From positions 1 to 64,000 of the forward strand of contig LCJG01000002.1 of the NCBI GenBank assembly GCA_000998025.1: DNA of 64,000 bases, read 5' to 3'. Source of the stretch: Candidatus Collierbacteria bacterium GW2011_GWB1_44_6 (GTDB lineage: Bacteria > Patescibacteriota > Microgenomatia > UBA1400 > MFAQ01). Both the position numbers and the translations under genes were made by a program. Each line of letters opens with the position of its first letter. The first letter of the stretch is position 1. The notes under the pieces were generated by a model. The model was not told the origin of the DNA. It saw only the letters and a program-made list of their open reading frames with translations, and did not search any database. Positions 1 to 9,218 of the stretch are shown here, piece after piece.

Positions 1-72
1 ATTTTGTGTTCTGATCTGCCCTCCGGAACTATCCGGATAAGGAAGATAAGGGGTAAGCATCAGAATTTTCAT
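1..72 (-). CDS. Glycosyltransferase family 4, N-terminal fragment cut by window edge
   Basis: Only the first 24 codons are inside the window. They read M-K-I-L-M-L-T-P-Y-L-P-Y-P and then S-S-G-G-Q-I-R-T, the usual first beta strand and glycine-rich loop of a GT-B fold retaining glycosyltransferase (GT4, sometimes annotated as glycosyl transferase group 1). The ATG lies 3 nt after the stop codon of the preceding GT-C gene, so it continues that minus-strand operon. The rest of the protein is off the left edge, so donor and acceptor cannot be guessed. Confidence 0.72.
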   Translation of the reverse strand, partial: MKILMLTPYLPYPDSSGGQIRTQN

Positions 73-75
73 AAG

Positions 76-1497
76 TTAATCTACCAGTTTGATGATAATG
101 TACCGATTGTTCTTTTCAATCAGAGTATATTTATTTTCCAACGAGCGGGCTTCGTCGTCGTAAACCACAGAAACATAATGAGTGGCTCCTTTGGCCATTT
201 TATCTTCGATGTCATAGCCAATCGGCCACCCAGAGCGATGGGTTTGATACAAAAAGGCGGTGTCACCGTTGTAGGGAGCAATTACTTTTGCATCAGCAGG
301 AAGAAGCCTATCGGCCGCCTGGCCGGCTTCAACAATTGGCCAGTTGTTTACTTGATAGAATCCTTTAACTTCGTACCACGAGAGAGCAATCATGGTTACA
401 AAAATAGTGAAGGTCATAATGATAGTCAAAAAACGTGAGTACGTAGTTCGGGAAAGACTGAGAACCAATACAGTTCCCTTGGCCAAGAGGAAAGCCAGAA
501 ATGGAATGATTATCGCTTGATAGTAATCATGCTGAACGTTGCCGCCGGCAATTATCGAGAAATACAGGACGATGCCAATGGCCCAGAGCCAGTAAGCAAC
601 ACCTTCCTTTTTGGGTTTGGCGATAAGACCAAGCATCAAGAAGCCTGTTCCGTAGACTCCCAATATAAGCTTGCCAATCCGCTCTCCAAAAAGCCAACGG
701 AACCATGCTGGACGGAAACGGATACCAGTGGAATTTATCAGCCAGTCGCTGGCGGGAATTCCCTCCGGGTAATTTAAAATGTGTTTTCTCCACCAAATAA
801 AGGGTGTAAGGCTAAGTATGGCGATGGCCAGCATGTCCAGGGTGGTAAGCTCTCCTTTTGCCCAAGAACGAAAAAGAATGGCGGCGTGAGGAAGGACAAA
901 GAACAGGGCAAATGGTTTTACCAAAATAGCAATAGCGATCAAAACGGAACTCATTAGAAGAAAAAGGCGTTTCTTCATTCCGATAGATTCGGACATTTTT
1001 ATGAGATACCAATAAGATGCCAAAACAGTGGAGATCATTAAAGGTTCCGGCAGTATGACTCTGGAGTAGTAGATACTAAAGGGAAGTATGGCAGTAAACA
1101 AAGCGGCCAGCCAGCCGACAAAAAACCCGGAAAGTTTTTCCCCAATAAGAAAAACAAAATAAATGGATACCAGGGAGAGAAGTACTGATGTGAGGCGACC
1201 TGCCATGTCTAATCCGACGCCAGGGTAAACTTTATAGACCAGTGAGTGAAGGTAATTGTAGAACGGAAATTCCACCATGCGGTAACCGTGGGGGTTGTCT
1301 TTTCCTGATTGAATATTGGAATTGTCATGATAAGTCGGGACCAACAAGGTCCCCTTATTTTCCACTAGATTTCTAGTCACTGAGGATGTGTCTGCCTGAC
1401 GGAAGGAGTGCCAATCAGCCACCGGATTATCTATCTTGTAAAGCCTAAGGAACAAAGCCAAAACTATAACTCCGACAACAAGTAATTTTTTTATCAT
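76..1497 (-). CDS. GT39-like membrane glycosyltransferase (GT-C fold)
   Basis: Multi-pass membrane protein of 473 aa, about 10-12 hydrophobic segments. After the first membrane segment comes D28-W-H-S-F-R-Q-A-D36, in the first outer loop where PMT/ArnT-type enzymes place their catalytic acidic residue. A short soluble tail follows the last helix. Enzymes of this class use a polyprenyl-phosphate sugar and act on the outer face of the cytoplasmic membrane. Its ATG overlaps the upstream gene's TGA by 4 nt (1494-1497), so the two are translationally coupled. The sugar and acceptor are unknown. Confidence 0.85.
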   Translation of the reverse strand: MIKKLLVVGVIVLALFLRLYKIDNPVADWHSFRQADTSSVTRNLVENKGTLLVPTYHDNSNIQSGKDNPHGYRMVEFPFYNYLHSLVYKVYPGVGLDMAGRLTSVLLSLVSIYFVFLIGEKLSGFFVGWLAALFTAILPFSIYYSRVILPEPLMISTVLASYWYLIKMSESIGMKKRLFLLMSSVLIAIAILVKPFALFFVLPHAAILFRSWAKGELTTLDMLAIAILSLTPFIWWRKHILNYPEGIPASDWLINSTGIRFRPAWFRWLFGERIGKLILGVYGTGFLMLGLIAKPKKEGVAYWLWAIGIVLYFSIIAGGNVQHDYYQAIIIPFLAFLLAKGTVLVLSLSRTTYSRFLTIIMTFTIFVTMIALSWYEVKGFYQVNNWPIVEAGQAADRLLPADAKVIAPYNGDTAFLYQTHRSGWPIGYDIEDKMAKGATHYVSVVYDDEARSLENKYTLIEKNNRYIIIKLVD

Positions 1498-2843
1498 ATC
1501 TTTTTAGTACTAAATGCTAAACCCATATAGGCCCAAAATAAAATGGCGATTTTGCTGGATTCAAATACATCAATAAAAATGGCGCTAGTAAGAAATGAAG
1601 CGAATATGCCAATGGCCGAAATAATAATTATTTTATCTATACCACTGACTTTGTTGACGCTTAACACCAGAAACTTCCCCATGGCATACAGAAGAGCTAA
1701 AAATGACAATAGTCCCAGTAGACCCATTTCTCCAAGTGTTCGTAGGTAGTCATTGTCAGTTGCTAGGGTAATAGAGGAAAAACCAGTACCCAGTATGGGA
1801 TTTTTGTAAAACGCCCTCATGGCTCTCGGCCACTCGACATCAAAGCGGATACTGGTAGACCTATCTTGCTGAATAGGACGAAGCGGCTCAGGAGTGGGTG
1901 TGGGCTTGGGAGTCAGAGTAGGAGTTAGGATTTTTGGCGTAGCGGCATAGGTGGGCGGAAAAATTATTTGGCTGGTCTTGACCGTGAAGACTCGAAAAAT
2001 ACTTTTGAACCGGTCGATATATTGTGAAGACGTGGCGATAAAGGCAAAGATGACCCCTAGAAATATCAAACCGAGGACAAACCGGCGATAAAAATAGGAG
2101 ACGAGACAGACTGCCACTACTAAAGATACCAAAGAAATTCGAGAGCCAGCTTGCATAAACAACCAAAGCAGAACAACAAAGAGGATTAAGAAAGGTAGCC
2201 TTTTTAGCCAGGTATTGAGTGATCCGGTAATAGCTACCAGGAAGGTCATAATCATGGTCAGATAGACGGCGAGATCATAATGACCCCCGAAGGTACTGTT
2301 GAGGGTAACACCAGGTCTTAGATACATGGCGATGCCCTTACTGGATTCGGAGTCCATGGTAGAGATCACTGGGGCATTGAAATATATCTGGGCAATGCCA
2401 TAAAGAAAGACGCCTATCGCCGGCAGAATGGCAAGCTCAAGATAATACCGCCTGGTGGAGCTTTCCCGGGCGGCGAAGTATATAAGGAAAAAGACGGACA
2501 TATATTCTATGCGACGGAAAAAATGGAGGAATACGAGTATGGGCTGAACATTTTTGGTGATGAGTATGGCTGACAAGCTAGAAACTAGAGCGACAAAAGC
2601 AAAAACTGCAAATTGTAAAGTAACTTTCGGGAAGATAATTTTTTTTTGATTTATAAGGAGGACAAAAAAGACCGACCAGACCAATGCAATGAGAAAATCC
2701 TCTACCCTGATAGAGACATAGGTAAAGGGAACCGTAAAAAGCGGGAATTTCGGATAAAGCGGTATAAATATCAAGACCGCCGCAAAAAGATATTTAAAAA
2801 ATGAATCCAAGAGCGTGGAAGTAGGCTTTGCGAGCTTTTGCAT
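1494..2843 (-). CDS. O-antigen ligase / polymerase-like membrane protein (Wzy/WaaL type)
   Basis: 449 aa with about 11 membrane segments and one large outer loop before the last segments, the topology of Wzy_C/O-antigen ligase proteins. N348-P-I-L-G-T-G-F is the family's usual N-P-x-x-G-x-G-x signature, and the earlier G-S-R-I-S-L segment fits too. The outer loop holds a Thr/Pro-rich stretch (residues about 302-322), probably an extended spacer. The likely role is transfer or polymerisation of lipid-linked glycan outside the membrane. The chosen ATG overlaps the preceding GT2 gene by 50 nt. An in-frame TTG at 2810 would shorten the overlap to 17 nt, so the start is uncertain. Confidence 0.8.
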   Translation of the reverse strand: MQKLAKPTSTLLDSFFKYLFAAVLIFIPLYPKFPLFTVPFTYVSIRVEDFLIALVWSVFFVLLINQKKIIFPKVTLQFAVFAFVALVSSLSAILITKNVQPILVFLHFFRRIEYMSVFFLIYFAARESSTRRYYLELAILPAIGVFLYGIAQIYFNAPVISTMDSESSKGIAMYLRPGVTLNSTFGGHYDLAVYLTMIMTFLVAITGSLNTWLKRLPFLILFVVLLWLFMQAGSRISLVSLVVAVCLVSYFYRRFVLGLIFLGVIFAFIATSSQYIDRFKSIFRVFTVKTSQIIFPPTYAATPKILTPTLTPKPTPTPEPLRPIQQDRSTSIRFDVEWPRAMRAFYKNPILGTGFSSITLATDNDYLRTLGEMGLLGLLSFLALLYAMGKFLVLSVNKVSGIDKIIIISAIGIFASFLTSAIFIDVFESSKIAILFWAYMGLAFSTKKI

Positions 2844-3702
2844 CTCCTTTAATTATCCCAAATATTAACAACCTAAGCAATGAACCAATCCAGAAAGAGA
2901 TTTTTACAAAAACAATTTGCCAGTGTGGCATATGTTTACGCCAAAAGTAGATCATGTTTTTTATTTCCAAGGTGAGGGCAAGATAAGACCCTCCTGAAGC
3001 CCCACCAAGATGCACGATGGCGGGAGTATTGGTGTAATAAGTAGGGTATCCTAGTTTGGACAGGCGGTAGCATAGCTCCATTTCTTCCGTATACATAAAT
3101 ATGTTTTTGTCAAAGCCGCCTGCCTTATCAAAAATATCTTTTCTAACAATCATAAAGGCACCGGTGACCCAGTCCATTTGTTTGTTTTTTTCGTACTGAC
3201 TTTGCTTGGGATGAAAGGAAGGAATGAAATCACCGATAATCGGTAAATCGTCAATAAAAAACTGCCAGGCCATCAGACTCCAAAAGGAAGGAAAGTGACC
3301 ACCAGAAGCCTGAAAAGAACGGTCTGCGTTTAGTAGACGGCAGGAATATGCGCCAACCTTAGGATGCTTAATGACGGTTTCGTAGGCTTCTTTTAGGGCG
3401 TTATCAAACAAGAGAGTGTCGGAGTTTAAGAAAAGGAGATAATTACCCCTGGCTTTTTTGACTCCTAGATTGTTACCACGCCCAAAGCCTAGATTTTCTT
3501 GTGCGTCGATTAGAATTATCTGAGGAAATTTCTTGGAGTAGTGGCGAACTGCTTCTACTGAGCCATCTTTCGAGCCATTATCCACCACAATGACTTCATA
3601 ACTTATACCTTTGGTGTATTTCAAAATTGAGTCAAGGCAGTCCAGTGTGATCTGCTTGGTGTTGTAAGAAATGGTGATGATGGAAAGATCGATTTTAGGC
3701 AT
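2794..3702 (-). CDS. GT2 family glycosyltransferase, WbbL/rhamnosyltransferase-like
   Basis: 302 aa. The N-terminus has the GT-A nucleotide-binding start (S-I-I-T-I-S-Y-N, then V-V-D-N-G-S), the metal-binding triad is N93-S-D95, and the acceptor-side acidic motif is E206-E-M-E-L-C-Y-R. This order and spacing are typical of the WbbL/RfbF rhamnosyltransferase-like branch of GT2. A single hydrophobic segment near residues 262-285 probably anchors it to the inner face of the membrane. It probably adds one sugar to a lipid-linked oligosaccharide. Its start overlaps the upstream gene's stop by 8 nt, in the same operon. Confidence 0.88.
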   Translation of the reverse strand: MPKIDLSIITISYNTKQITLDCLDSILKYTKGISYEVIVVDNGSKDGSVEAVRHYSKKFPQIILIDAQENLGFGRGNNLGVKKARGNYLLFLNSDTLLFDNALKEAYETVIKHPKVGAYSCRLLNADRSFQASGGHFPSFWSLMAWQFFIDDLPIIGDFIPSFHPKQSQYEKNKQMDWVTGAFMIVRKDIFDKAGGFDKNIFMYTEEMELCYRLSKLGYPTYYTNTPAIVHLGGASGGSYLALTLEIKNMIYFWRKHMPHWQIVFVKISFWIGSLLRLLIFGIIKGDAKARKAYFHALGFIF

Positions 3703-4237
3703 TTTTGAAGGCTAAAGAAACTAAGTAGGCAGATGGGAAAATAAGCGTCCAGATGATTAGCCTTGCCCAAACTGGAGAATTCACAGGACGCAGCGTAATT
3801 TTTGCCTGGTAAGCAACACCGTGAAGAGAGATGTCTGGTATTTCGTCTGGGGTAAGATTAGCGTTTTGAGGCGCTTTTTCTGGTTCCCAGCCATTGACGA
3901 AGGTGGAGTTCCTCATGGGGTAAACAATTTCTTCCAAATAGTTGCTTTTGGTCTGATCTCTTACGAGAGTAAAGGCGTCTTCTGGTGGATAATTTAGTCT
4001 GTATGTGGGTAGGGTCAGTCCAAGGAATTTAATTTGAGATTTTGACTGAATATCGCTCAGAACTTCACTACGAGTAAGATCCGAGTAGAAACCTTTTTGA
4101 TCAGGATTTTGCCAAGTATCCCCTTCTTCATCCGATCTGGCCGAATCTCTAAGATCAGGAAGGGTCGGAGTAGGAAGACTTAAGTAAACTGCTCCGATTA
4201 GAAATACAAGTAGCAACGGTAAGTATTTTGTTTTCAT
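3695..4237 (-). CDS. Uncharacterised bitopic envelope protein
   Basis: 180 aa that I do not recognise. It has an N-terminal hydrophobic segment (residues 7-21), a polar domain of about 130 residues containing a Pro/Asn-rich patch (L-P-T-Y-R-L-N-Y-P-P) and V-Y-P-M-R-N-S-T-F-V-N-G, and a C-terminal hydrophobic segment (about 157-177) ending in F-K-N-A. The polar part should lie outside the membrane. A charged R-D-S-A-R-S-D-E-E patch follows the first segment. It shares 4-nt and 8-nt overlaps with an acyltransferase and a GT2, so it is an operon member and may be an accessory of the glycan machinery (inference). Confidence 0.7.
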   Translation of the reverse strand: MKTKYLPLLLVFLIGAVYLSLPTPTLPDLRDSARSDEEGDTWQNPDQKGFYSDLTRSEVLSDIQSKSQIKFLGLTLPTYRLNYPPEDAFTLVRDQTKSNYLEEIVYPMRNSTFVNGWEPEKAPQNANLTPDEIPDISLHGVAYQAKITLRPVNSPVWARLIIWTLIFPSAYLVSLAFKNA

Positions 4238-4869
4238 TGGAATAACCTAGGGCGGCCTAACTTGTAATGATATTCTTTAAGAGATCTTTCTCCGATAACC
4301 TTGGCAGGGACTCCTCCGACAATGGCACCCGCGGCTACATCTTTGGTAACGACAGCACCACCTGCCACAACTGCACCTTTTCCAATACTCACTCCTGGCA
4401 TAATTATGACTCGAGGGCCGATAAAGCAGTAGTCTCCAACGGAGACTGGCTCCTCGATGGCTCTGAAGGTGGGGTCAGATAAATCGTGTTCCGAATTGTA
4501 GACCATGACCTGAGACGCAATATCCGTGTGTTTCCCGATCGTTATTTTGGCTCGTCCATCAAAAAAGGCATGGTCTCCCACGATGGCGCCTTCCCCTATT
4601 GTGATATTCTTGGGAAGAAAAAAACGGGCACCCATATGAATACTAGCTCCTTTACCAAGTTTTATACCGGACAAGCGGTAAAGTAAATTTCGGACGAAGT
4701 GGCTGGGTATATATCCAATTATCCACAATAAATACAACTCGATGTCTATCAGATAACTATGTAATCTTTTGATTATTTTATTAAAAGCAATCCCAAAGGA
4801 AAGGCGGTGGCCATCCTTATCAGTGAACACAAGGCCTTTTTTGGAGACATTTAAGTTCAGTATGGTCAT
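4234..4869 (-). CDS. Hexapeptide-repeat acyltransferase (WcaF/LbetaH family)
   Basis: 211 aa. From about residue 70 the sequence runs in hexapeptide turns (I-G-x-G-A, I-T-I-G-E-G-A, V-S-I-G-K-G-A) that form a left-handed beta helix, with the putative catalytic His in N125-S-E-H-D129. This is the layout of sugar and maltose O-acetyltransferases such as WcaF and Maa. It would acetylate a hydroxyl of a sugar in the cytoplasm with acetyl-CoA. Residues 1-65 are an extra, partly hydrophobic extension. It is coupled by 4-nt overlaps on both sides to a GT4 and a membrane protein. Confidence 0.88.
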   Translation of the reverse strand: MTILNLNVSKKGLVFTDKDGHRLSFGIAFNKIIKRLHSYLIDIELYLLWIIGYIPSHFVRNLLYRLSGIKLGKGASIHMGARFFLPKNITIGEGAIVGDHAFFDGRAKITIGKHTDIASQVMVYNSEHDLSDPTFRAIEEPVSVGDYCFIGPRVIIMPGVSIGKGAVVAGGAVVTKDVAAGAIVGGVPAKVIGERSLKEYHYKLGRPRLFQ

Positions 4870-5981
4870 AGTTTTTTTAATGTCGTTATTACTTTCTGGG
4901 CTGAAACATCCCAGTCAAACCGTCTTGCATTATCCTTGCCGTCTTTAATCATTTTAATTCTTTCGGAAAGTGATAGTGATAACACTTTTTCGAGTGACTG
5001 TCTAATGCTCTCAGGTGACAAAGGATCGTCGATATAGATAGCCGCGTCTCCGGCCACCTCAGGTAAAGAACTTACTTTGGAAACAACAACCGGTGTGCCG
5101 ACTGCTTGAGCTTCGACGACGGGCATGCCAAACCCTTCGTAAAGACTGGGAAGAATGAAGGCGCGACTCGCTTTTATTAGAGCCGGGAGGTCATCTGGTA
5201 CTAGGAAGCCTGTAAAAATAACTCTGTTCTCTACACCCAACCTCCTGGCTTGATCGAGAATTTGATCGTACAACCACCCCTTTTTGCCAGCAATAACGAG
5301 TTTCAACCTGGATTCTTTTAATTTGGAAAAGGCTTCGATAAGGCGGGTAATATTCTTTCTTGGTTGTAACGTACCCCAGTAGAGTAAGAAGCTACCGTTA
5401 ATGTTGTATTTTTTTCGAACAGCCATTTGTTTAGTTTTGGGAATTTTGCCATGGAAAGCTTTTTTGTCATACGACGGATAAACCACCTCAATCTTCTCAG
5501 GGTTTGTTCCATAGAGCCTAATGATTTCGTTTTTACTAAATTCTGAAATAGTAAAAACCTTTTTGGCTCTTTTAACAGAAACTGGAGTCCATCGTTTTAA
5601 TTGGTTAATATCGTAGCTCGTAAAGTATTCTGTGCCAAATAGCTCAAACGACATATCCATGAGATATATGGCGCTTTTTACCGGTGATAAAAATGGAGAA
5701 TAGTGGCTAGGCGAGAATAAAATATCTATCTTTGGCTCCCCGAACCAGAGCCTTTTGGTAAGACTAGTCAGAACCCAAGCTCTTTTTGCCCCAAAAATTT
5801 CATAAGTTAATTTATCTCCAGCAGGAGGCATGTCTGGTAGCGGGCGCTCTTTAGCAAAGGCTATTATTCTGTCTCCGTCTTGGAGATTTTTTACTAAATG
5901 AATAAAAATATTGTAGGCAACCTGATTAACCCCAACACGCTGGGGAACATTGGCTTCATTGATATCAAATCCAATAATCAT
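4866..5981 (-). CDS. GT4 family glycosyltransferase
   Basis: 371 aa GT-B fold enzyme. The C-terminal donor domain shows the classic Y-W-G-T-L-Q-P-R-K-N element (201-210), P-S-L-Y-E-G-F-G-M-P-V-V-E with the E-x7-E pair at E282/E290, and S-S-L-P-E-V-A-G-D-A. These are hallmarks of retaining nucleotide-sugar transferases such as mannosyltransferases acting at the inner membrane face. The length is normal for the family. 4-nt overlaps on both sides support the start. Confidence 0.92.
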   Translation of the reverse strand: MIIGFDINEANVPQRVGVNQVAYNIFIHLVKNLQDGDRIIAFAKERPLPDMPPAGDKLTYEIFGAKRAWVLTSLTKRLWFGEPKIDILFSPSHYSPFLSPVKSAIYLMDMSFELFGTEYFTSYDINQLKRWTPVSVKRAKKVFTISEFSKNEIIRLYGTNPEKIEVVYPSYDKKAFHGKIPKTKQMAVRKKYNINGSFLLYWGTLQPRKNITRLIEAFSKLKESRLKLVIAGKKGWLYDQILDQARRLGVENRVIFTGFLVPDDLPALIKASRAFILPSLYEGFGMPVVEAQAVGTPVVVSKVSSLPEVAGDAAIYIDDPLSPESIRQSLEKVLSLSLSERIKMIKDGKDNARRFDWDVSAQKVITTLKKL

Positions 5982-7090
5982 AAATTGTTCTTCCCAGCAG
6001 TCAGACCAAGGACTTCATTGTATGTCTTATAAGTTTCCTCGGCTGTATGTTTCCAGGTGAACTTTGCTGCCTGTTTGAGGCTCTTTTTTCTAAGTTCAGA
6101 CCTGTTCTGGATAGCCTCTATTATACCAGCTGCGATAGACTGAAGGCTGCTTGGGTCGAAAAGTACCCCAGCGTCCCCCACCACTTCTGGAAGACTACTA
6201 ATATCCGAAACAGCAACTGGAGCCCCACAAGCCATGGCCTGGAGCGGAGATAGGCCAAAACCTTCATAAAGACTAGGTAAGACAAATGCCAGACATCCGG
6301 AATATAAGGCTGGGAGATCGGCATCCGGGATATAACCGGGGGTCAGGATATTCTCAGCCGAATGCACCTCGCTGTCCTGACGAACCCGGCCTCCGATCAA
6401 AAGTTTTAAGTTTGGATATTTTTCTCTGACAAGATCAAAGGCTTTTATTAAGGCTGGCTGATTTTTGCGCGGCTCCAAGGTAGACAGAGTAAATATGTAC
6501 TCGTCACCGGTTTTGTATTTTCGAGTAACGGTTTCAACTATCTCAAGGGGTTGAGGTGTATATCTCTCCTCCACTCCCTCAGGAATAACCACAATTTTTT
6601 CCTCCGGAATTCTGAGAATAGAGATCAGATCACTCCTGGTGGACTCGCTGACGGCGATAATTTTTTTTGATTCTCTCATGACCCAAGCCAATCTTTTTTT
6701 GTGAGCGTTCCTGATCGAGTCGGTGGTGGTATGTGGATACTTAAAGGGGACCAGGTCGTGAACAGTGGTGACTTTGGGATATCTGGAGGGTGGCTCTGTC
6801 CAATCTGAGGTATGAATGATATCAACCGGTCCGGTGAAGGTCTCCACAGGGACCAGGTGGAGAGAGTTCCAGATGAAGTCCATCATTGTCGGCGGGAAAG
6901 GAAAGATCTTAGGCGTGCCTTTGAACTTCTTGGCTAGCACAAGAAGCTCGCGCCGCCGCCGAAGTGAACCACCAAAAAGAATAAATTCATCTTCAGGATG
7001 TAGTTTTATCAGATTGCTGACAAGATTCTTGGTATAGACAGATACACCGGTGCCATATATGGCCTGACTAATGTCAATAGCTATCTTCAT
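5978..7090 (-). CDS. GT4 family glycosyltransferase with altered E-x7-E motif
   Basis: 370 aa GT-B fold enzyme. The N-terminus M-K-I-A-I-D-I-S-Q-A-I-Y-G-T-G-V-S matches the WbpZ/MtfB-like branch, and T-L-S-T-L-E-P-R-K-N marks the donor domain. The family motif reads E276-G-F-G-L-S-P-L-Q284, with Gln in place of the second Glu. That residue normally contacts the donor ribose or phosphate, so donor handling may differ while the rest of the site is intact. It is coupled by 4-nt overlaps to a second GT4 downstream and a GT-C gene upstream. Confidence 0.92.
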   Translation of the reverse strand: MKIAIDISQAIYGTGVSVYTKNLVSNLIKLHPEDEFILFGGSLRRRRELLVLAKKFKGTPKIFPFPPTMMDFIWNSLHLVPVETFTGPVDIIHTSDWTEPPSRYPKVTTVHDLVPFKYPHTTTDSIRNAHKKRLAWVMRESKKIIAVSESTRSDLISILRIPEEKIVVIPEGVEERYTPQPLEIVETVTRKYKTGDEYIFTLSTLEPRKNQPALIKAFDLVREKYPNLKLLIGGRVRQDSEVHSAENILTPGYIPDADLPALYSGCLAFVLPSLYEGFGLSPLQAMACGAPVAVSDISSLPEVVGDAGVLFDPSSLQSIAAGIIEAIQNRSELRKKSLKQAAKFTWKHTAEETYKTYNEVLGLTAGKNNL

Positions 7091-8460
7091 AATGGCTGGA
7101 ACTCATAAACTTGCCCCAGATTGTTAAAATTATATACTCCCGTCTGCTTTAACTTCAAACCACTAAGGGACTTGAGGATAGTACGGTTTGGATCCGTAAT
7201 ATCAGCCAGATAATCGAGATAGTACACAGGTTTTGACGTTTCGAAGTTTTGATCGACAGGTATCCTGTGGTAGTTGGCGTCCAGCAAAGGAACCACCAGG
7301 GTATAAGTCTCGTAGAAATATAGCGGTGCAAATTTATATGGAAACGCAATCACCAACTGACTTTCCTTACCGGAGAGGAAACGTGCTAGGCCTCTCCAAT
7401 CCTCCCGGTGGAATTTTGGATTGGTCCAAAAGAAAATATTGAAAAAGATAAATGTACCGCAAACCCAAATAATGGTTCCGAATTTAATTACTCTGGGCAT
7501 GGCTTCTATGCCAGAAGCAAGTAAAACAAAGAAGAAAGGTAAAACATAAAGAAAACGCCAGTACCCAAGCATTGGAGTTTTTAGACTAATGATTGATCCA
7601 AAAAGCAAAGGTGTAATTAGAGCTATCCAAAAGAGTTTGGTCTTTTTGTTTCGAAACGAGTTGGTGATTATGCTGAAAAAAATTAATACTAAAGAACCTC
7701 CGACTAAATAATAGAGCGTCTGGGGCTGAAAAGAAATCCGTCCGAGGATAAATTTTAAGGGAATTAATATGAGCGACTTTAGAGTTAGCGAACCGGATAG
7801 TGCTTGCCAGCCTGGTAGAAAGGTTTTTAGATAATTACCATTGCTGAGCTGGGCCGAGAACACTGGCCACCAAAGCACAAACACCACAAGTGCAGGTACA
7901 CTAATAAAGATAACGTGCCCAAAATAGTTCTTCGATTTATTAAATAATAAATAAATTACCTCGGCGACGATGTTGAAGATGGCTCCATAAAAAGTGAAGA
8001 GGCACAAGACGTTTATGATAGCTACCATTTGAATTTTTTTCCGCACCAGAAAGAGCCAAGAAAGTACTATGAGCAAAGAAACAAGGGAATACATTCTCAA
8101 TTCTTGAGAGTAATATATATGCAAAGGATTTAAAGCAAGAAATAGAGCAGAGACCACCGGTATTGTTGATTTGGTGCCAAATATTTCCCGGCAGAGAAGA
8201 AATATGACAGGGATGGTGGCGGTTGCCAAAATAATGAAGGGTAAACGGATCAACCACTCGGATCTTCCAGCCAGAGGCAGCCAATAATGAAGCAGGGAAT
8301 AGAATATCGGTGGGTGAAAGTCAGTCTTGATACTCTCAACCAGCTGGGGTATTGGTAGCTTCGCGAACATGAGCGAAGCCCCCTCATCTAGCCAAAAACT
8401 TTGATTGGAATAAATTAGCCGTAGGATTAACCCCAATAGAGTAATTATTCCTATATACAT
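7087..8460 (-). CDS. GT39/PMT_2-type membrane glycosyltransferase
   Basis: 457 aa, polytopic. It has the three landmarks of the PMT_2 branch: F-W-L-D25-E26-G in the first outer loop (putative catalytic acid), D47-F-H-P-P-I-F-Y, and Y-Y-S-Q-E-L-R-M-Y-S after the fourth segment. The expected reaction is transfer of a sugar from a polyprenyl-phosphate donor on the outer membrane face. Upstream, TAATAT stands exactly 6 nt before the ATG, a weak form of the leaderless promoter arrangement seen elsewhere in this window. The acceptor is unknown. Confidence 0.9.
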   Translation of the reverse strand: MYIGIITLLGLILRLIYSNQSFWLDEGASLMFAKLPIPQLVESIKTDFHPPIFYSLLHYWLPLAGRSEWLIRLPFIILATATIPVIFLLCREIFGTKSTIPVVSALFLALNPLHIYYSQELRMYSLVSLLIVLSWLFLVRKKIQMVAIINVLCLFTFYGAIFNIVAEVIYLLFNKSKNYFGHVIFISVPALVVFVLWWPVFSAQLSNGNYLKTFLPGWQALSGSLTLKSLILIPLKFILGRISFQPQTLYYLVGGSLVLIFFSIITNSFRNKKTKLFWIALITPLLFGSIISLKTPMLGYWRFLYVLPFFFVLLASGIEAMPRVIKFGTIIWVCGTFIFFNIFFWTNPKFHREDWRGLARFLSGKESQLVIAFPYKFAPLYFYETYTLVVPLLDANYHRIPVDQNFETSKPVYYLDYLADITDPNRTILKSLSGLKLKQTGVYNFNNLGQVYEFQPL

Positions 8461-8469
8461 ATATACATA

Positions 8470-9186
8470 TTAGTTTTTTGTATATCTTTTTACTGATAAG
8501 GTCAGGTAATATACCGCCTGCAGATAAGAAAGAAAAAGACCACGATAACCATCCAGAAAACCGAGCTTATAAAAAAACCTTTTAAAAAAGTCTCGAATAA
8601 ACCACCAGTTAGGAAAATATTGTTTCTGTTTGATCGCCAGATCTGAGTACTTGTTAATCTTATCCACAAATTCGGATATAGTTTCATAGTTATTGTGAAT
8701 GAGATAATTTTTTAACTCATCGACCCTTTTCTCTGTTACAAACTCTTCGTGAACCAAACTTTGCCAAGAGCCTACCCCTTTACGATAAAGCCAAATGTGA
8801 CGGTCGTCTTTGGGCCCCCAGTCAGAGTGCTTTACTTCTTCGCCCCAGATGAAATTTCTTCTGCCGATGTAATAAGCATCATACTCGCTGGAATCGATGG
8901 CCGAACTGATTTCTTTGGCCAGTTCAGGCGAGATGGATACATCTGCCTCGGTTGATAAGATCCATTCACCATTTGCTTGTTTATCACCAAAGTTGCGGGT
9001 TTCTGAAAAAGAAGTGAATGGGTGGTTAATTATTCTTGCTTTGGCTGACTTGGCTAATTCCAATGTTTTATCTTTGGATCCGGAATCGATGATGATTATT
9101 TCGCCGGCCAAACCTTTTAGTGAGTCTAGACATCGGGGTAAGTCTTTCTCTTCGTTGAGAGTCGGAATAATAACTGATAGTGCCAT
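8470..9186 (-). CDS. GT2 family glycosyltransferase, WaaE/KdtX-like
   Basis: 238 aa GT-A protein. It opens with A-L-S-V-I-I-P-T-L-N-E-E, has D34-S-G-S-K-D-K-T, and in place of the usual L-D-A-D-E carries T79-E-A-D82. The later E-E-F and the C-terminal G-F-L-D-G-Y-R-G-L-F-L-S-Y-L stretch, a membrane-associating helix, match the WaaE/KdtX group of beta-glucosyltransferases. It is the first gene of the 9186-to-1 minus-strand run. A TATAAT box (9194-9199) sits 7 nt upstream of the ATG. Confidence 0.88.
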   Translation of the reverse strand: MALSVIIPTLNEEKDLPRCLDSLKGLAGEIIIIDSGSKDKTLELAKSAKARIINHPFTSFSETRNFGDKQANGEWILSTEADVSISPELAKEISSAIDSSEYDAYYIGRRNFIWGEEVKHSDWGPKDDRHIWLYRKGVGSWQSLVHEEFVTEKRVDELKNYLIHNNYETISEFVDKINKYSDLAIKQKQYFPNWWFIRDFFKRFFYKLGFLDGYRGLFLSYLQAVYYLTLSVKRYTKN

Positions 9187-9218
9187 AAGGAGAATTATAC
9201 TTGTTATATACTAGGCCA
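9187..9218. promoter_or_regulatory. Compact divergent leaderless promoter pair
   Basis: The 32-bp gap between divergent genes holds two opposed -10 boxes. TATAAT on the minus strand (9194-9199) ends 7 nt before the ATG at 9186. TATACT on the plus strand (9207-9212) ends 6 nt before the GTG at 9219. At that spacing transcription would begin at or next to the start codon. Clear -35 boxes are not seen, and each promoter's upstream part would lie inside the other gene. Confidence 0.6.

Noticed and set aside
4..438. 144-codon plus-strand ORF at the left end
   Set aside because: It lies opposite the end of the GT-C gene and the N-terminus of the GT4 fragment, has no family features, and is a shadow of well-supported minus-strand genes.
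4120..4165. Charged R-D-S-A-R-S-D-E-E patch in the envelope protein as another mini-repeat
   Set aside because: The peptide resembles repeat-derived sequences, but the DNA here forms no good hairpin and no second copy is seen in the window.
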